Of a stretch of DNA of 64,000 nucleotides, positions 53,198 through 64,000 are shown piece after piece (within the stretch, counting starts at the first letter, position 1; each line of letters opens with the position of its first letter). A program made the translations under genes and the position numbers. The notes beneath the pieces are model-generated. The model saw only the letters and a program-made list of their open reading frames with translations. It was not told the origin of the DNA and did not search any database. Where the stretch lies: contig NC_064653.1 in the NCBI RefSeq assembly GCF_001723175.1, forward strand, positions 1,240,001 to 1,304,000, read 5' to 3'. This stretch comes from Penicillium oxalicum. Its lineage: Eukaryota; Ascomycota; Eurotiomycetes; Eurotiales; Aspergillaceae.

Positions 53198-56100
53198 TCA
53201 TGGACATGTCAGGCTGCTCGAGTCGCTATGAAAATTTGGGGCTAGCATGAAGGAATCATCACCGCACCTGATGTGTGGGCTTGCATTGCAAAGAAGAAGC
53301 GAGACTTGGCTCAGATCAGGTTCTTCTGGATGCAAAACCACGCCGATTTCTCTTGTCGCCTGATTGTGCTCTTCGCTGAATGGGTCCCAGGTGAGGAGAT
53401 GCGCAAGAATGTAAGGATACCAGTACCCTTCGACGAAGTCCATCAAGGGAAGTCCTAGCTCGTTGTATTTCAACTCGAAATGAGTGATTAGCAAGTTGAA
53501 CAGATCAAGCTGATATGAATTTTCGGCTCGTATCTCGTAGATTTCTTCATGGTCTCTGCCAACCAGGTCATGCACACCTTGACTGGTGTTTGTATTGCGG
53601 AGGCAGTCAATCTCAATACAACATGAGTGTTTCAAGCCAACCGCATCAAACGTCAGTACTCGGATGACAGCCAGCTCCGCCCATTTATCGTGCTGGGCCC
53701 ATTCCACAATGCAGGACATGAGGCGCTTGAGCCAAGTTGAACAGCTTGGCATCTCTCTCCATCGAGACCACCGCAAGACTTGTCTCATGGCGACAGAGAC
53801 AACCGTACAACCTTGAGTACTGCAATCGCAGACGCACGTGTCCTTTATCAAATGGCATGGGAAAAGATTGGTCCTGTTCTGAGAAATCGTTCGCACTAGG
53901 CTTGACCAATCAAAGTCGACAGTCTCGGTATTCCAAAACTCCAAGGTTTTCAGTAGGAGTCCAACAATTTGTGCTGTCAACAAATGGGCAACGCGCGCAC
54001 GAGATGAGGGCAACTGATAAGTTTGATCTGCTCCTTTGGATCCGAGCCAAGCCATTCGTTCGAGAGATTTTTCCGCTGAAGTCACAGATTGAGAGTTCAC
54101 CATTAGTGGGGTAACGCCTTTGGAGTCTGGAGAGTCAAAGTCCTCAAATCCCGCGTCCAAGAGTTTTTGCATAAAGTCAGGATGTAGGTAAGGGTTGTGA
54201 TAGACGGATGCATCCTTCTCGTCAGCCCAAAGTGACCACTCGACCGATCTGCCACGAGCGGCCAGCAGTTCGCACACTCTTGATGCATGCAAGTCGACCA
54301 CTGCCCCCTCGCGTATGTCCAGCTCTTGCAGCACGTCCTGTGGCAGACAAGATCGGGCAATTCTGCCGAGCCTTTTCCGTCGATTAGCAAAGACACTGAT
54401 GAACAGTGATTGTAATCTTCCAGACCTAGGTACTTGAACAGTTGATAAGCGTATTCGACATCCTCCCTCAAGCAGGAGTCTAGTGGAATGAAAGAAAGCA
54501 TCAAAATCAATGTCGGACTCGACGAGAGGACTGGGACATCCCCAGAATGAGATCAAAGAGCCATGTCCAACATGAGCCCCAGCTTCTAGCAGGATCTGAA
54601 TTCCCCTTGGCCAGCCGAACGCTAGCCTCAGCAATGACGTGCCACAAACTTTCTCGTGGGGATCAATTGACCCTGATTTGAGGCCAGTCAGAAGCTCCTC
54701 TTCGGATTCTTGTAAGAGGATCCTCGCAGTGTCGGGAACAGTAATGACTGGAAGATATTTCAGTAAATGTCAGCCAAGGCAATTCAATAATCATGCCGAG
54801 AAATCGCGGTGACACATACTCTCTGTGCTCCTGGCAACAATGTATTTCACATTGAACTTTTCGACAAGACTCAATGACCCATCCCAGTGAAGGACGCAAG
54901 GACCGCCATGCTCAACAAGGTAGCTTGCCAAACGGTACTCTTCATCCCCAAACCTCCCGAAACGAAGCAGCTCTCTCAGCGCTCCATGATTCAAGCGGTT
55001 CTGAGGTACCGATCCACTTTCAATAAGAAACCTTGCAAGTCTTTCTAACACTGGAAGCTGGTTTCGGGATGTCATCAGATCGAAATTAACGAGCCCCTAT
55101 CAGAACACTTTAGCCCATGAAGTCTCACGGTCATCAGGGCGACGTCATGTCACTCACATCCACAAAGGAAACCATATTATAGTCATCAGGAACGAGATCA
55201 TAATAGAATATGTCCGTGGGCCTCGACTTGCCTGTGGAAAAAGCCAGTTGTATTTGCCTGATGCTATTATTTACCACCTCTTCAAAGTCGTCCCTCCTTG
55301 CCGCTTCCCTGTTATTGACCTTGGTGGAGTGCAAATTTAGAGTGCTTCCATGGTATTTAACGATGGCTCGCACGCTCTCAAGGAAGGCGCTATCGAGAAC
55401 CCACCGGCGCCTTTGGAAAGCGAAAAGGACGCCGTAATTGCGATTCGTAAAAATCCACTGAGATATTTGAAGGATCTCTCAGCTCTTTCTGCCCGATCTC
55501 TGCTCCTGAAGTTGATCGGCGATACAGCGCGGCAAGAGTTCGTAGAGGAAACGGTGACAGAATCAAGGTCGGTCATGCTCTCGTCTGTCAATTGCAGGGC
55601 GGTCTCGCTCTTGCTCTCGGTCTGCATGTCCTCCTCAGATGGCATCTCCGTGATTGACATGGTGCTAAAATAACTCTGGCTATCGCACCAAGATCTCAGC
55701 AGCCCTGGAGGTGGCATGCCCTGAGGATACTCCTGCAATGTGACGCGCTGAGAAACACTGTCAGCGCCCTGCTGTCTGCCATCGTGTTCCATCGTGATAC
55801 TCATACAATTTGCTGCACCTCTTCAAGAATGGCCTCTTGCATCATTCCCAACCTCGTCATCTTCTGCACCGAATGTCTGCATGACCGGCACTCGGCCCTA
55901 TCGTCAGTTTCGCCATTACACGACCTAGCACTGTAGACCCCCAAATCGAACGATTCCACATTCACATTCACATCCAGATCAAAGACACAACTTACAAACT
56001 CAAAGTAGTCTGCAACGCATTCTGAATTCCATCCAAATCCGCAAACAAATCCCTCAACCCATCCTTTCGAAACGGATGAACCACCTTCTTCAACCTCCCT

Positions 56101-56459
56101 CTCATTTTCTCCGAAACCAACTTCTCTGCAAACGGTACCCCGGACCATCCACCAGGAATCAACTGAATCAACGGATCCCCGTCAACCGACGCCTTCAACC
56201 GATGCACCATCCGCTGCAGCCCCAGCGCCTTGTCTGCCAGATCGCCCGCCAACTCCGGGTTCGTGAGCTGCGCATCCTCGATGATATCGCGGAGGGCGCG
56301 GAGCGGACGGCGAAGACTCTGGGCTTTGGCTTCGACGCGGCGCACGTCTTCGTCGTAGCTTTGAAACGCTTGGCAGAATGCAACCAGTTGTTGGGTTACT
56401 TGGAGACCGAGGGAGATGATCCCGACGGCGCTGGCGGCGGCGGAGAAGGGATCGCTCAT
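53198..56459 (-). CDS. HeLo-like N-domain plus ankyrin-like repeat protein (NLR-like, no NTPase)
   Basis: Six inferred exons (56459-55996, 55930-55807, 55747-55526, 55457-55158, 55096-54820, 54747-53198) encode 978 residues. Residues 1-155 (MSDPFSAAASAVGIISLGLQ, later VVHPFRKDGLRDLFADLDG) match the N-terminal domain of fungal STAND proteins, a helical, HeLo-like region. A serine-rich linker follows, then a region with WIFTNRNYGVL. The rest has degenerate ankyrin-like units (GALRELLRFGRFG, SLLRLAFGWPRGIQILLEAG, FMQKLLDAGFEDFDSPDSKG) and a late cysteine cluster (CVCDCSTQGC). No Walker motif or NACHT/NB-ARC domain is visible. Such proteins are thought to act in fungal self/non-self recognition or innate-type immunity. 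All introns have GT-AG ends and consistent phases, but exon 3 boundaries are the weakest. The upstream TTG-led extension was rejected in favour of the ATG at 56459. Confidence 0.75.
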
Positions 56460-57724
56460 GTTGGGCAAGTTTGATCAAATTAGTATATTAAGGAGGTCCG
56501 ACTATGGGGCTGGAGTTATAGGAAGCGTATCCTATGACCCTTGAACCGGGTGTAGGATTCGCTGCATTTGACGACATATAGCGGATGAGTTATTTTTGAT
56601 ATTTAATCGGGTGGAAAAGGGAAGCCCATGTGTATATACTTGATTTGCTATTCTATTCAATCGTATAGGTCTGATCGTGCTATCACTAGAGTTAGAACTT
56701 GGCGATGCTTAGCCGCCGAGGACGCTCTAGGTACATCTGATCCATCCATGCCCAGGGCACTTAGCTCCGTAAGGCTGACATGGATGGGCCAACGCATAGC
56801 GCCGGGCGCTGGCCGCTGGCCAACAGAACTCTTCGCACGGAGACGCGAAACAGGGGTGGCGCCTAGCATTCTAAGTATAGTAGCCCAAGGGTTGGTTCTC
56901 GATCGCTGTCCAGTTTCGAGGCGGGTTCGCACTTGCATATTGGAGTGGCAATCACAAGGGGAATTATTCTGCCTAGAGGCGAACTTGTGAAGGAATCTGG
57001 GTGGAACAGGTCTGATTTGAAGGCCGTGAGTCAAGTTGAGGAGATCTGCATCTGTCGGTATTGTCGAGCAGTTCAGCCTTAGCGGGCGAGTTGGCCTCGA
57101 GCACAAAGGATCATGGTTACTTGATACGTGCAAATGCAGGATTAGCTTAATTATTTGTTGGCATGCATGCCATGAGCAATTGGACCGGGAAACGGCCCAT
57201 TCTTGAATCAAGTATACTAACACGCCTTTGAGGGCTCACGATTGTTGGAAAATGGCTGTAGATAGAAAAAGTACAGAGATCTTAGGATGGTAACGCATGC
57301 TAGAAAGGGAACATTGAAACATGTGAACAGGGGACTTTGAGGGGGTATCAACAAATGTAGAGTGTATGGGTACAAGACACCGTGCGATGGACGGGACCTT
57401 CCGATTGGAGTCGAATCGGAAGGGATGCGATGCGAAGAAAAGGACGCTGAGCAAAAAGAGCCATGGTGGAATGCTGTTCAGTGACGGCGAAGAAGTCAAT
57501 CGAGGCGATGAGATTGGCCACGAGACGCACGCATCTTCATCTTCACAAAGATGAGGTTCAGAGTAGTTGAGCAAACCGCCATAACAAAAGAAAATTGACA
57601 AAAGAAATCTAACTAAAGGAGTGTGGGCAATGTACGAGACATGCAAGACAGATTGTACCAGCGACCGAAGAGCCTTTTTTTTTCCCGATGAACGATATGG
57701 GAATTCACGAGCCAAGAGAAAAAT
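56460..57724. other. NLR-like gene promoter and 3' flank of the 770-residue gene
   Basis: About 1.3 kb. The region 56657-57223 holds a 188-codon minus frame with no motif and arginine/proline-rich composition. It is probably chance. The part near 57240-57720 looks like the 3' untranslated region of the next gene. Confidence 0.5.
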
Positions 57725-60037
57725 CTACTCGTCCTCGGCGTTACAAATGACACCGTGCATGCTCTGGATGCGCTGTGGGTGTGCAGGGGCTTTCTTCGCC
57801 TTCTGCTCGTCCACCTCTTCGTCGGTATCACCATCCTCCGCAGAAATGGGCGATAACGAGGGAAATGCTTTGATGATCCCAGCGTTGGACTTGGATCGAG
57901 TACTGGGTGTGACCAGGATCGCTCGGCGACCAACCTCACTGTGGTGCCACGTCTCAGCAGCCTTGGCAGAATCACTCATAGAGACCTCGTCACCATCCAG
58001 TAGCTCTGGCTCGCCCATAATATGGCTGCTGGCCCTTCGAGAATCGATCGAGTCCCGAACATCGTGATGCCCATCCACGGGACTTTCTATGGCAGTGCCA
58101 AAGGATGTCATAGGTCGAGCAGGGCTTCCAGAAGCTCTTTGCGACATACTGCGGAAGAATTGCCCCGACATCCATGATCCTTCGGAGTCAATTGATGCCA
58201 AAGATTGAGAAAGAGGGACATTTTCCGACTCGGCGTCATAGCTATCTGTGCTGGAGAGGTGACGCCGATTCTTAGCATTGATGATATCGACGCCGCCAAA
58301 GGGCGGGGTTGGCCCGCGTAAAAACGTGGCGTGCTCTTCATTCTCCATCGAAGATTCAGGGACCTGTTCAGGAATATCGGGTGACTGAAGACGGGAGTCG
58401 GGAGGAGACATTGGCTCGTCACCAAAGTGTTCCGTGAACTTGGATTGCGATCGCTTCACGGTACCGGTCGGGATAAATGTTCGAGGAGCAAGGAAAGACG
58501 GAGGAGGGGGCGAGGACTGAGTTTGCACGCGATAGAAGGACTCGTGGGATGCATTGGAGACGTCCGGGCTCGAATCTTGGAATTTCTCCCGGTAATGTCG
58601 CTTGAGACGGGAGGAACCGCGTCGAAATAGTGATGTGATAGCACTTCCTCCTCGACGACTGGCAGAGTCGGATGTGCGACGCTCTGAGATGTCGGACGTG
58701 GACCCGTGTCCCTGGATTTGCGACTGGCTGGGGCTGTGCATTCCTTGACGGAAAGATGACTGGGAGGGGGACAGTGTAGTGCGAGACATGCCCATCTCGT
58801 GCGAGGGCGCAAAGCTGGGTCGCACGGATAGGGAACGTTCTCGAATTGAGCTATCATCAATATTTCCGACAACGTGTACGCTTTCCAAGTCCTCTTCGCT
58901 GTGTTTGGAAGGGTCCTGCAACCAGGTACCAGATGCCTCACCAGGTGCTTCAGGCTCCGGTTCCTCAGCAATGGCCTCCTCCAGGATGATGTCACGATGA
59001 GGATCGACTTGGTCAGAAGATGCGCCGAGGCCCGACTCCTGTGATTCTACCACTTGAGCTACTTGGGTGGCGTCAATGGCTTGCCGTTGTTCTTCCGCTG
59101 CCTGTGCGTCGGCGCGTTCTTGGAGCTTCCGACGAAGCTTTTCTTGATCTTCAAGTTGCTTCTTCTCCCGGCGACGACGGTCTCGTTCAAGCAGTTCACG
59201 CAGGGTGCTGGCGTCAAGGGAGTCAGCCAGTTCATTCACTCGCCTCCGGGATCGGTACAAATCCTCCCCAGACGGCGATCGATCCGGCTTCCTCTCATTA
59301 TCATTAGCGACCCGGGCGGGGGGGTTGTGGTTTCGGGCGACCGATGAACGAGGAGTTTCCACGTAGCGAACCACGGGGCGCGGAGTCAATGCTGCGAATC
59401 CGTTGACCTTATACGTGTAAGAGTCGGAAACATCGGAAAGCGAGGAGGCGGCGGAATCTCGGAGCGAGAGGCTGATGTCTGACATGTAACGATTCGCACG
59501 GCGTCCGTTTGCCCTTCGTCGACGATACTCCGGTCCATACTCATTGCTTCCTAATGCAGCTCCACGGCGCGGGATATCGATGGGGGTCGACGACAGTAGC
59601 TTAATTTCCCGCTCGCGCAGAATCTCATCCGTCTGTCGCTTACTCTTCCGGAGTTTCTTCGGTCCAGCAGCGCTCGGCTGCTTCTTCAAGAGGGACCCCG
59701 ACCGTGACATGGGTCGCGGGTAGGTCACATCGGGTCCAGCTCGGTCACTCTCCATCTCCGATCCTTGACGGTGATCGATGGACGAGGGTGGCCCGTTGGA
59801 TAGGACCCTTTGACCAGCTCCAGACCCTTGATTTTCAGAATTCTCGCCATTATGCGACCATCGCTTGCTGTATCGCCGAGATACCCGCCGGGACGGTTTA
59901 CGGCTCAAGGTCGGTTCGGCGATGGGGGCGGGAGAGGCAGCCTGATGCTCTTCGATGGCGTGATGCAAAACATTGGCCTCGTCAGGGCTCACTTGGATCG
60001 TGTGACGCTTCTTGCGACCAAATGGCCATATCGCCAT
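57725..60037 (-). CDS. Ser/Arg-rich coiled-coil protein, 770 residues, function unknown
   Basis: This is one uninterrupted frame of 770 residues. I recognise it only as a type of conserved-looking filamentous-fungal protein. It starts MAIWPFGRKKRHTIQVSPDE in the context GCCATGG. An upstream TTG adds four codons and was rejected. The first 250 residues are rich in Arg and Ser with SRRYSKR-like basic clusters. Residues 280-320 form a charged coiled coil (RELLERDRRRREKKQLEDQE). The remainder is acidic and Ser/Pro-rich with SPS, SPP and RRXS sites likely to be phosphorylated, and ends MHGVICNAEDE. No signal, membrane span or catalytic motif is visible. The short Trp-Pro-Phe-Gly basic N-terminus could be a conserved recognition segment. 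A role in polarity or scaffolding is possible but is only a guess. Confidence 0.8.
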   Translation of the reverse strand: MAIWPFGRKKRHTIQVSPDEANVLHHAIEEHQAASPAPIAEPTLSRKPSRRVSRRYSKRWSHNGENSENQGSGAGQRVLSNGPPSSIDHRQGSEMESDRAGPDVTYPRPMSRSGSLLKKQPSAAGPKKLRKSKRQTDEILREREIKLLSSTPIDIPRRGAALGSNEYGPEYRRRRANGRRANRYMSDISLSLRDSAASSLSDVSDSYTYKVNGFAALTPRPVVRYVETPRSSVARNHNPPARVANDNERKPDRSPSGEDLYRSRRRVNELADSLDASTLRELLERDRRRREKKQLEDQEKLRRKLQERADAQAAEEQRQAIDATQVAQVVESQESGLGASSDQVDPHRDIILEEAIAEEPEPEAPGEASGTWLQDPSKHSEEDLESVHVVGNIDDSSIRERSLSVRPSFAPSHEMGMSRTTLSPSQSSFRQGMHSPSQSQIQGHGSTSDISERRTSDSASRRGGSAITSLFRRGSSRLKRHYREKFQDSSPDVSNASHESFYRVQTQSSPPPPSFLAPRTFIPTGTVKRSQSKFTEHFGDEPMSPPDSRLQSPDIPEQVPESSMENEEHATFLRGPTPPFGGVDIINAKNRRHLSSTDSYDAESENVPLSQSLASIDSEGSWMSGQFFRSMSQRASGSPARPMTSFGTAIESPVDGHHDVRDSIDSRRASSHIMGEPELLDGDEVSMSDSAKAAETWHHSEVGRRAILVTPSTRSKSNAGIIKAFPSLSPISAEDGDTDEEVDEQKAKKAPAHPQRIQSMHGVICNAEDE

Positions 60038-60803
60038 GGCGCGAAACAAGTGTAACTCACGGCCGCCGCACGAACTAGTGAACGCAGGTACGGGATCGAA
60101 GTCGGGCGGGAAGGTCGTTCAGCCGAGTGACGGAATTCATCGAGGATGCGAGGGAGAAAAACCAACACCTGGTTCGACGATGGCTGCAGAGTCGAGAGAG
60201 GGGGGTGGGATCTCTGAAGAGACGCGGAAGGGGAGAGGAAGAGAAAAATAAAATAGCGGATGGGTTGTGCCTTAATTTTTTTTTTTTTGTTTTGAAGAAA
60301 ATGCGCGTGGTTGAGAATTGAGTATGCTCAATCACACGAAGGCTGAAGAATTAATGACTGCCGAGCCACTGTCGTCATTAGTGGGTGTTTCTGTCGGGCG
60401 CGTGAGAGTCAAACGGGCGAAAAGAGCAGCGATCGGAGACGGTGTGGTCTGGGCGCCGCGCAGTTGATGAAGGGGGCGGGAAGGTACAACAAACCAGGGC
60501 AAATTATTGGGACCTGATGATGGAGATGATCGTGGGTGGACTATCTAGAGAGTCGAAGGGGGAGAACGCAGAAGGAAGGAACCGAGAGAGTGAGATGGGG
60601 GGAAAGAAGGACCAGAGACTTGCGGTGAGGCCGGAAGCCAATGCAAAGACTGAGCAGGAGGTAAGAATTGACGATGACAGAAAGAGTATGTTTGTGTGCG
60701 GGTGAGAATGAGAGAGGCATGTCAAAGTGGAAAAGAATCACCTGCTCGAGGTTGGTCACAAATCGAGGCGATCCAAAATGGGGGGAAGGGAAAAAAAAGA
60801 AAA

Positions 60804-60825
60804 TCAAAAATCAAAAATCAAAAAT
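60804..60825. repeat. Short tandem A-rich repeat
   Basis: The 7-base unit TCAAAAA occurs three times head to tail in the leader or promoter of the 770-residue gene, following a poly-A run. It is probably slippage-derived. Confidence 0.7.
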
Positions 60826-61967
60826 GACAAAATGATAAACCGAAAAGGTCCAGAGGAAGAAACAGCCCGACGTTGGTGTCCGCTATCTGAAAGTCTCACT
60901 CGACTTTCTCTACCACTGACTCAGTCGTAGGTACTTGACTGACGTTGGCTGTCGGTACAAAACGCCGAGGAGGTATTCTTGACTCTACGCAACAAACTGA
61001 GTGAGAATAGGGGATACGGTCCAATCGGAAAAGAAAAAGATTAGAGATGTAATACATGGAGACTGCGAAAGGAGACCTCGAGATCAGATCGTTCATGAAG
61101 GCAGGGCTATTCCGAGTTGACTTCTATTGATGTCCGATTTGTCCTGAGCACTGCACATTGACAGCGCGGTGACAATGATTCTGGAGGATAGATGCCAGAC
61201 CTAATCACCACACTCTCCGCTTCGTGGCGTAGCGAGTCGGCATATTGACTCTTTGACACTCGGGTGGAATGGAATCATCATGCATTCGACTGGAATCCAT
61301 CAGATCAATTTCGTTTTCTCGATATCAGGACTCTTTGATCTGTTGTTCTCACTGGCAAAACGGTACATGACTTGCAAAGTCGCCCGTCTTCTCAGGACGT
61401 GCACCCAGTCCCTCACCGCATGCAGAAAAATCCTATCGGCCACTGGCCGGGGACAACCTCGTCTTTGATCAGTTTGCGACAAATGCGATATGGTCTTGAG
61501 GTGATTCCGGCCGCGGGTACACCAAGACGACCTTGAACGAAACGGGTGGAGTTTCCGTTCAAAAGGGCGACGGGGCCCAGTCCATGGCCAGACCCTCGCG
61601 TCGTTTTTGGTTTCACTAAAAATAACCCCACTGGCCCCATCCGTCGAAGGAAGGGGAGTTACCCCCCCCGTCTTCATTGGACTCCACTGCGTGGAATTAG
61701 ACGCGGAGAAGATGAGAAATCCATCACAGAGCCAACGCTGGGAACTCGAAGGCATTATTGTTGTTGTACTTCCACCTCACCTTACTTTGGCATCATCATG
61801 GTTGCCAGATCGGAGAGGTCCAGTACACTCACTAGACCCGCTGGGTCCCTTTCGCCCGCTTCAAGTTGTGAGTGATGGATCAGATTAAACTCCTGCCTGC
61901 CCACCAGTGTGCCTGGATTCTGGGTGCACAACCGCCCGGGGGCACAGGGAGTCGTACGGGCGACCTC

Positions 61968-61990
61968 CATGGATGGACCCTCCATCCATG
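61968..61990. repeat. Perfect 10-bp hairpin
   Basis: CATGGATGGA at 61968-61977 and TCCATCCATG at 61981-61990 are exact reverse complements around CCC, in a gene-poor spacer. Confidence 0.8.
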
Positions 61991-64000
61991 TGCATATGGT
62001 CAATCTGTGCGCCTCATACTGCAGTGGTCCATGGCGACCTGTAGGTTTGTTCCGATCGGATCTCACCATCCAGTAACACGGAGACTCGATGGTCATTCGT
62101 CGTACAGCATCTCATTACCCCGGAGTTTTGGAAGCGAACCTGAAAGCAGATAAAACAAAGGGCCCAACCAGCTCTCGCTGATCCTCTAGATGGGGTGAAT
62201 GTTAAATTCTATCTTGTCCACTGAACAGTGTTCAGTGAACTGGAAGATCGATCAAGGAAATCCTACCCTAGATCGACAAGGCAAAGGCCCGTAAAGCATC
62301 GCAATCTTCTTTTTGAGTCATCTCCACCCTGGACTTGGGCACATGATCAGGCATCGACGCTGCCCGTGCCAACTGGAGGGCGCTCACCACAGGAACAACG
62401 TGATCCTCTCTCTCCACTGCCAGAGTTGAAGCAAACGAAGAGGCCGGTCCATTCAAACTTGATCAGGCGACAGTCTCTGTATGTCGGGTTCCTTGTGGTG
62501 CACAGCAGCATGATGACAAACAAGATGTCTCTCCATGATGAGGTTGCTTGTTCCTTTTTTTTTACACGGAAAAAGGACAACAATATCGAGGATCTCCGGG
62601 GACTGTGCGCCATCGTACACTGTAGCAATGCATAGTCTTCTTGAGTCGCTCATTCTGGGCCCATTACCTATGACCACCGAGCTCTATGTCTCAGCTACAG
62701 TTTCCTCTTGATATCGCGCCTTCACCCGTCGACCAGAATTTACCGTCTTGGCCCTTTCGTCCGGCTCTATTCTTCCCTTGAATTTGCCACGGCCCAGGGA
62801 CACAGCACAGCCTCTTTGGCTTCGTCTGCGTGACTCAAGTGTTGCATCCATCGCCCAAATAGGTGTACTCTTTCTAGCCCACATACCCTTTGATTGCGGC
62901 TAAGATCTCAGCCGTTTTTCAAGTTCCTCAACACCAACGCCGCTCTCCATTCTTGGAATTTCACATCCCCTAAGACTCGGACCAACTCCTATGACATCCG
63001 ATCGTTCATCACCAGTACACCGCACAAACACACACTAATTCAACCCAGTCATCTCTTGCTTCGAGTAAGACAATGAAAACCGCTCCTCGACTCGAAAATT
63101 GTATATATTCTGACGACGTACCACGAGGAGACTAAATCGGAACCACAAATTCGGCGGGCAGCCGTGCAGACCAGGGCGGAACAGCAACCGGACATTACAA
63201 AGTGGATCCGATCAGCAACAAATTCCTCTTCGGTCGACGCCCAGCCCCGCTAGCGGCGGACCTGACCCGCGTGGTGAAAATTCAACTTTTACCATTTGTT
63301 GACGGATCCATTGAATGGGAAATTGTAAATCCTCCAGGAGTGACGACTGGAGGTACAAAGGGATGGATGAATAGAGATGACTCTCTTCCGTTGAATTTGA
63401 AAGAACCATCGCGTCATGAATGATTTTTGTACATCACATCACCGGGAGGAGCGAGCCGAGCGTGTTTGACATATTTGATCTTGCCGATGTTGGCCTGCGT
63501 ATATAGATTGCAATACAGTGATAGTCTATGTCATTGTCTCACCAAAGGTTTGCATATGCTTCGAACGCCCGTAGATTAGTTGACGGTTGCACTTTCTGAG
63601 TCGGTAGTTGCATCAGACTGGTCATGGAAAGGTAAGTTCCAGCTTGACCATGGCGACTACCAGCAGTATGAGTACGAGATAACCCTCTTCACCTCATCTT
63701 TGCCCATAATTAGCCAGCTATTCCGAAATCATTGTCTCGTGATTGTCTCTGTCCTCCCAAGATCTACCTCGTCGAGATGGAGCAAGACCTCCACCATAGC
63801 ACATCGCCTCTCTCATGTCCAGTTGAATCACTCGAGCATAGTCCTACATAAGTCAAGGGCTTGAACTGGAGGTTATAGGTCAAGTCAACCAACCCAGTTA
63901 GAAATGAAACCATTCGTGCATATTCTGCTATCGAATTCGACCGGCAGCGTGCACTGTACTTTCAAAAGATGGACATGCTTTCGGTCCTTACCTAGGCATG

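Larger units (their letters stand above)
60038..64000. other. Largely non-coding right end
   Basis: The left part is the A/G-rich promoter and leader of the 770-residue gene. At 60804-60825 a TCAAAAA unit is repeated three times. A 10-bp hairpin lies at 61968-61990. A frame near 63085-63245 reading VQTRAEQQPDITKWIRSATN could be an exon of an unrecognised gene, but no partner exons or start could be fixed. The last 700 bases show only short frames. Confidence 0.45.

Noticed and set aside
55337..55526. Apparent frameshift within the NLR-like gene
   Set aside because: Two overlapping frames can be joined by a normal 68-nt GT-AG intron (55525-55458) that keeps phase, so no sequencing error or disruption is needed.
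56657..57223. 188-codon minus-strand frame between the NLR-like and 770-residue genes
   Set aside because: No recognisable motif, odd Arg/Pro/Cys mixture and a plus-strand frame in the same place. It is probably chance.
1..64000. CRISPR arrays, tRNA genes, intact transposons and secondary-metabolite cluster genes
   Set aside because: No regularly spaced repeats, no paired tRNA A/B box with cloverleaf, no transposase or long terminal repeats, and no polyketide or nonribosomal peptide synthase motifs were found. The lone 2OG oxygenase has no biosynthetic neighbours.

Overview
The window is nuclear DNA from a filamentous ascomycete. A member of the Eurotiales, Aspergillus- or Penicillium-like, fits best. 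The reasons are short GT-AG introns of about 55-126 nt, a textbook fungal RasA GTPase, and one-gene-one-promoter organisation with no ribosome-binding sites. There are also gene families restricted to filamentous fungi, such as an MHYT receptor and a HeLo-like/ankyrin protein. Species cannot be fixed from sequence alone.

Layout. 0.9-8.5 kb: RIB7 (riboflavin synthesis), a secreted GH43 glycosidase, an unrecognised 516-residue acidic protein and a short-chain dehydrogenase with a possible mitochondrial presequence. 9.4-11.4 kb: a decayed Zn(II)2Cys6 transcription factor in several out-of-frame pieces. 14.0-18.9 kb: rasA, a MoaB/Mog-type (CinA/FLAD1-N) protein and a GMF/Aim7 actin regulator. 18.9-25.0 kb: a gene-poor stretch. 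25.0-26.3 kb: a protein with three repeated CxxC blocks. 26.3-29.3 kb: gene-poor. 29.3-30.5 kb: a 2OG-Fe(II) oxygenase. 31.9-37.2 kb: POP4, SEN34, a possible small membrane protein, ELP4 and RPB8. 38.3-42.9 kb: a beta-lactamase-fold protein that has lost its SxxK residues, a Yjr142W-type Nudix protein and a Hikeshi/Opi10 homologue. 43.6-46.3 kb: an MHYT-domain membrane protein. 46.3-51.8 kb: gene-poor. 51.8-52.3 kb: thioredoxin. 53.2-56.5 kb: a HeLo-like N-domain plus ankyrin-like protein with no NTPase domain. 57.7-60.0 kb: a 770-residue Ser/Arg-rich coiled-coil protein. 60-64 kb: mostly non-coding.

Most genes are housekeeping and unrelated in function. The exception is 31.9-37.2 kb, where RNase P/MRP (Pop4), the tRNA-splicing endonuclease (Sen34), Elongator (Elp4) and an RNA polymerase I/II/III subunit (Rpb8) lie side by side, all touching tRNA production. 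No polyketide or nonribosomal peptide cluster, CRISPR array, intact transposon or tRNA gene was seen. Exon boundaries were inferred from frame continuity, splice motifs and remembered family features, not from transcripts or searches.
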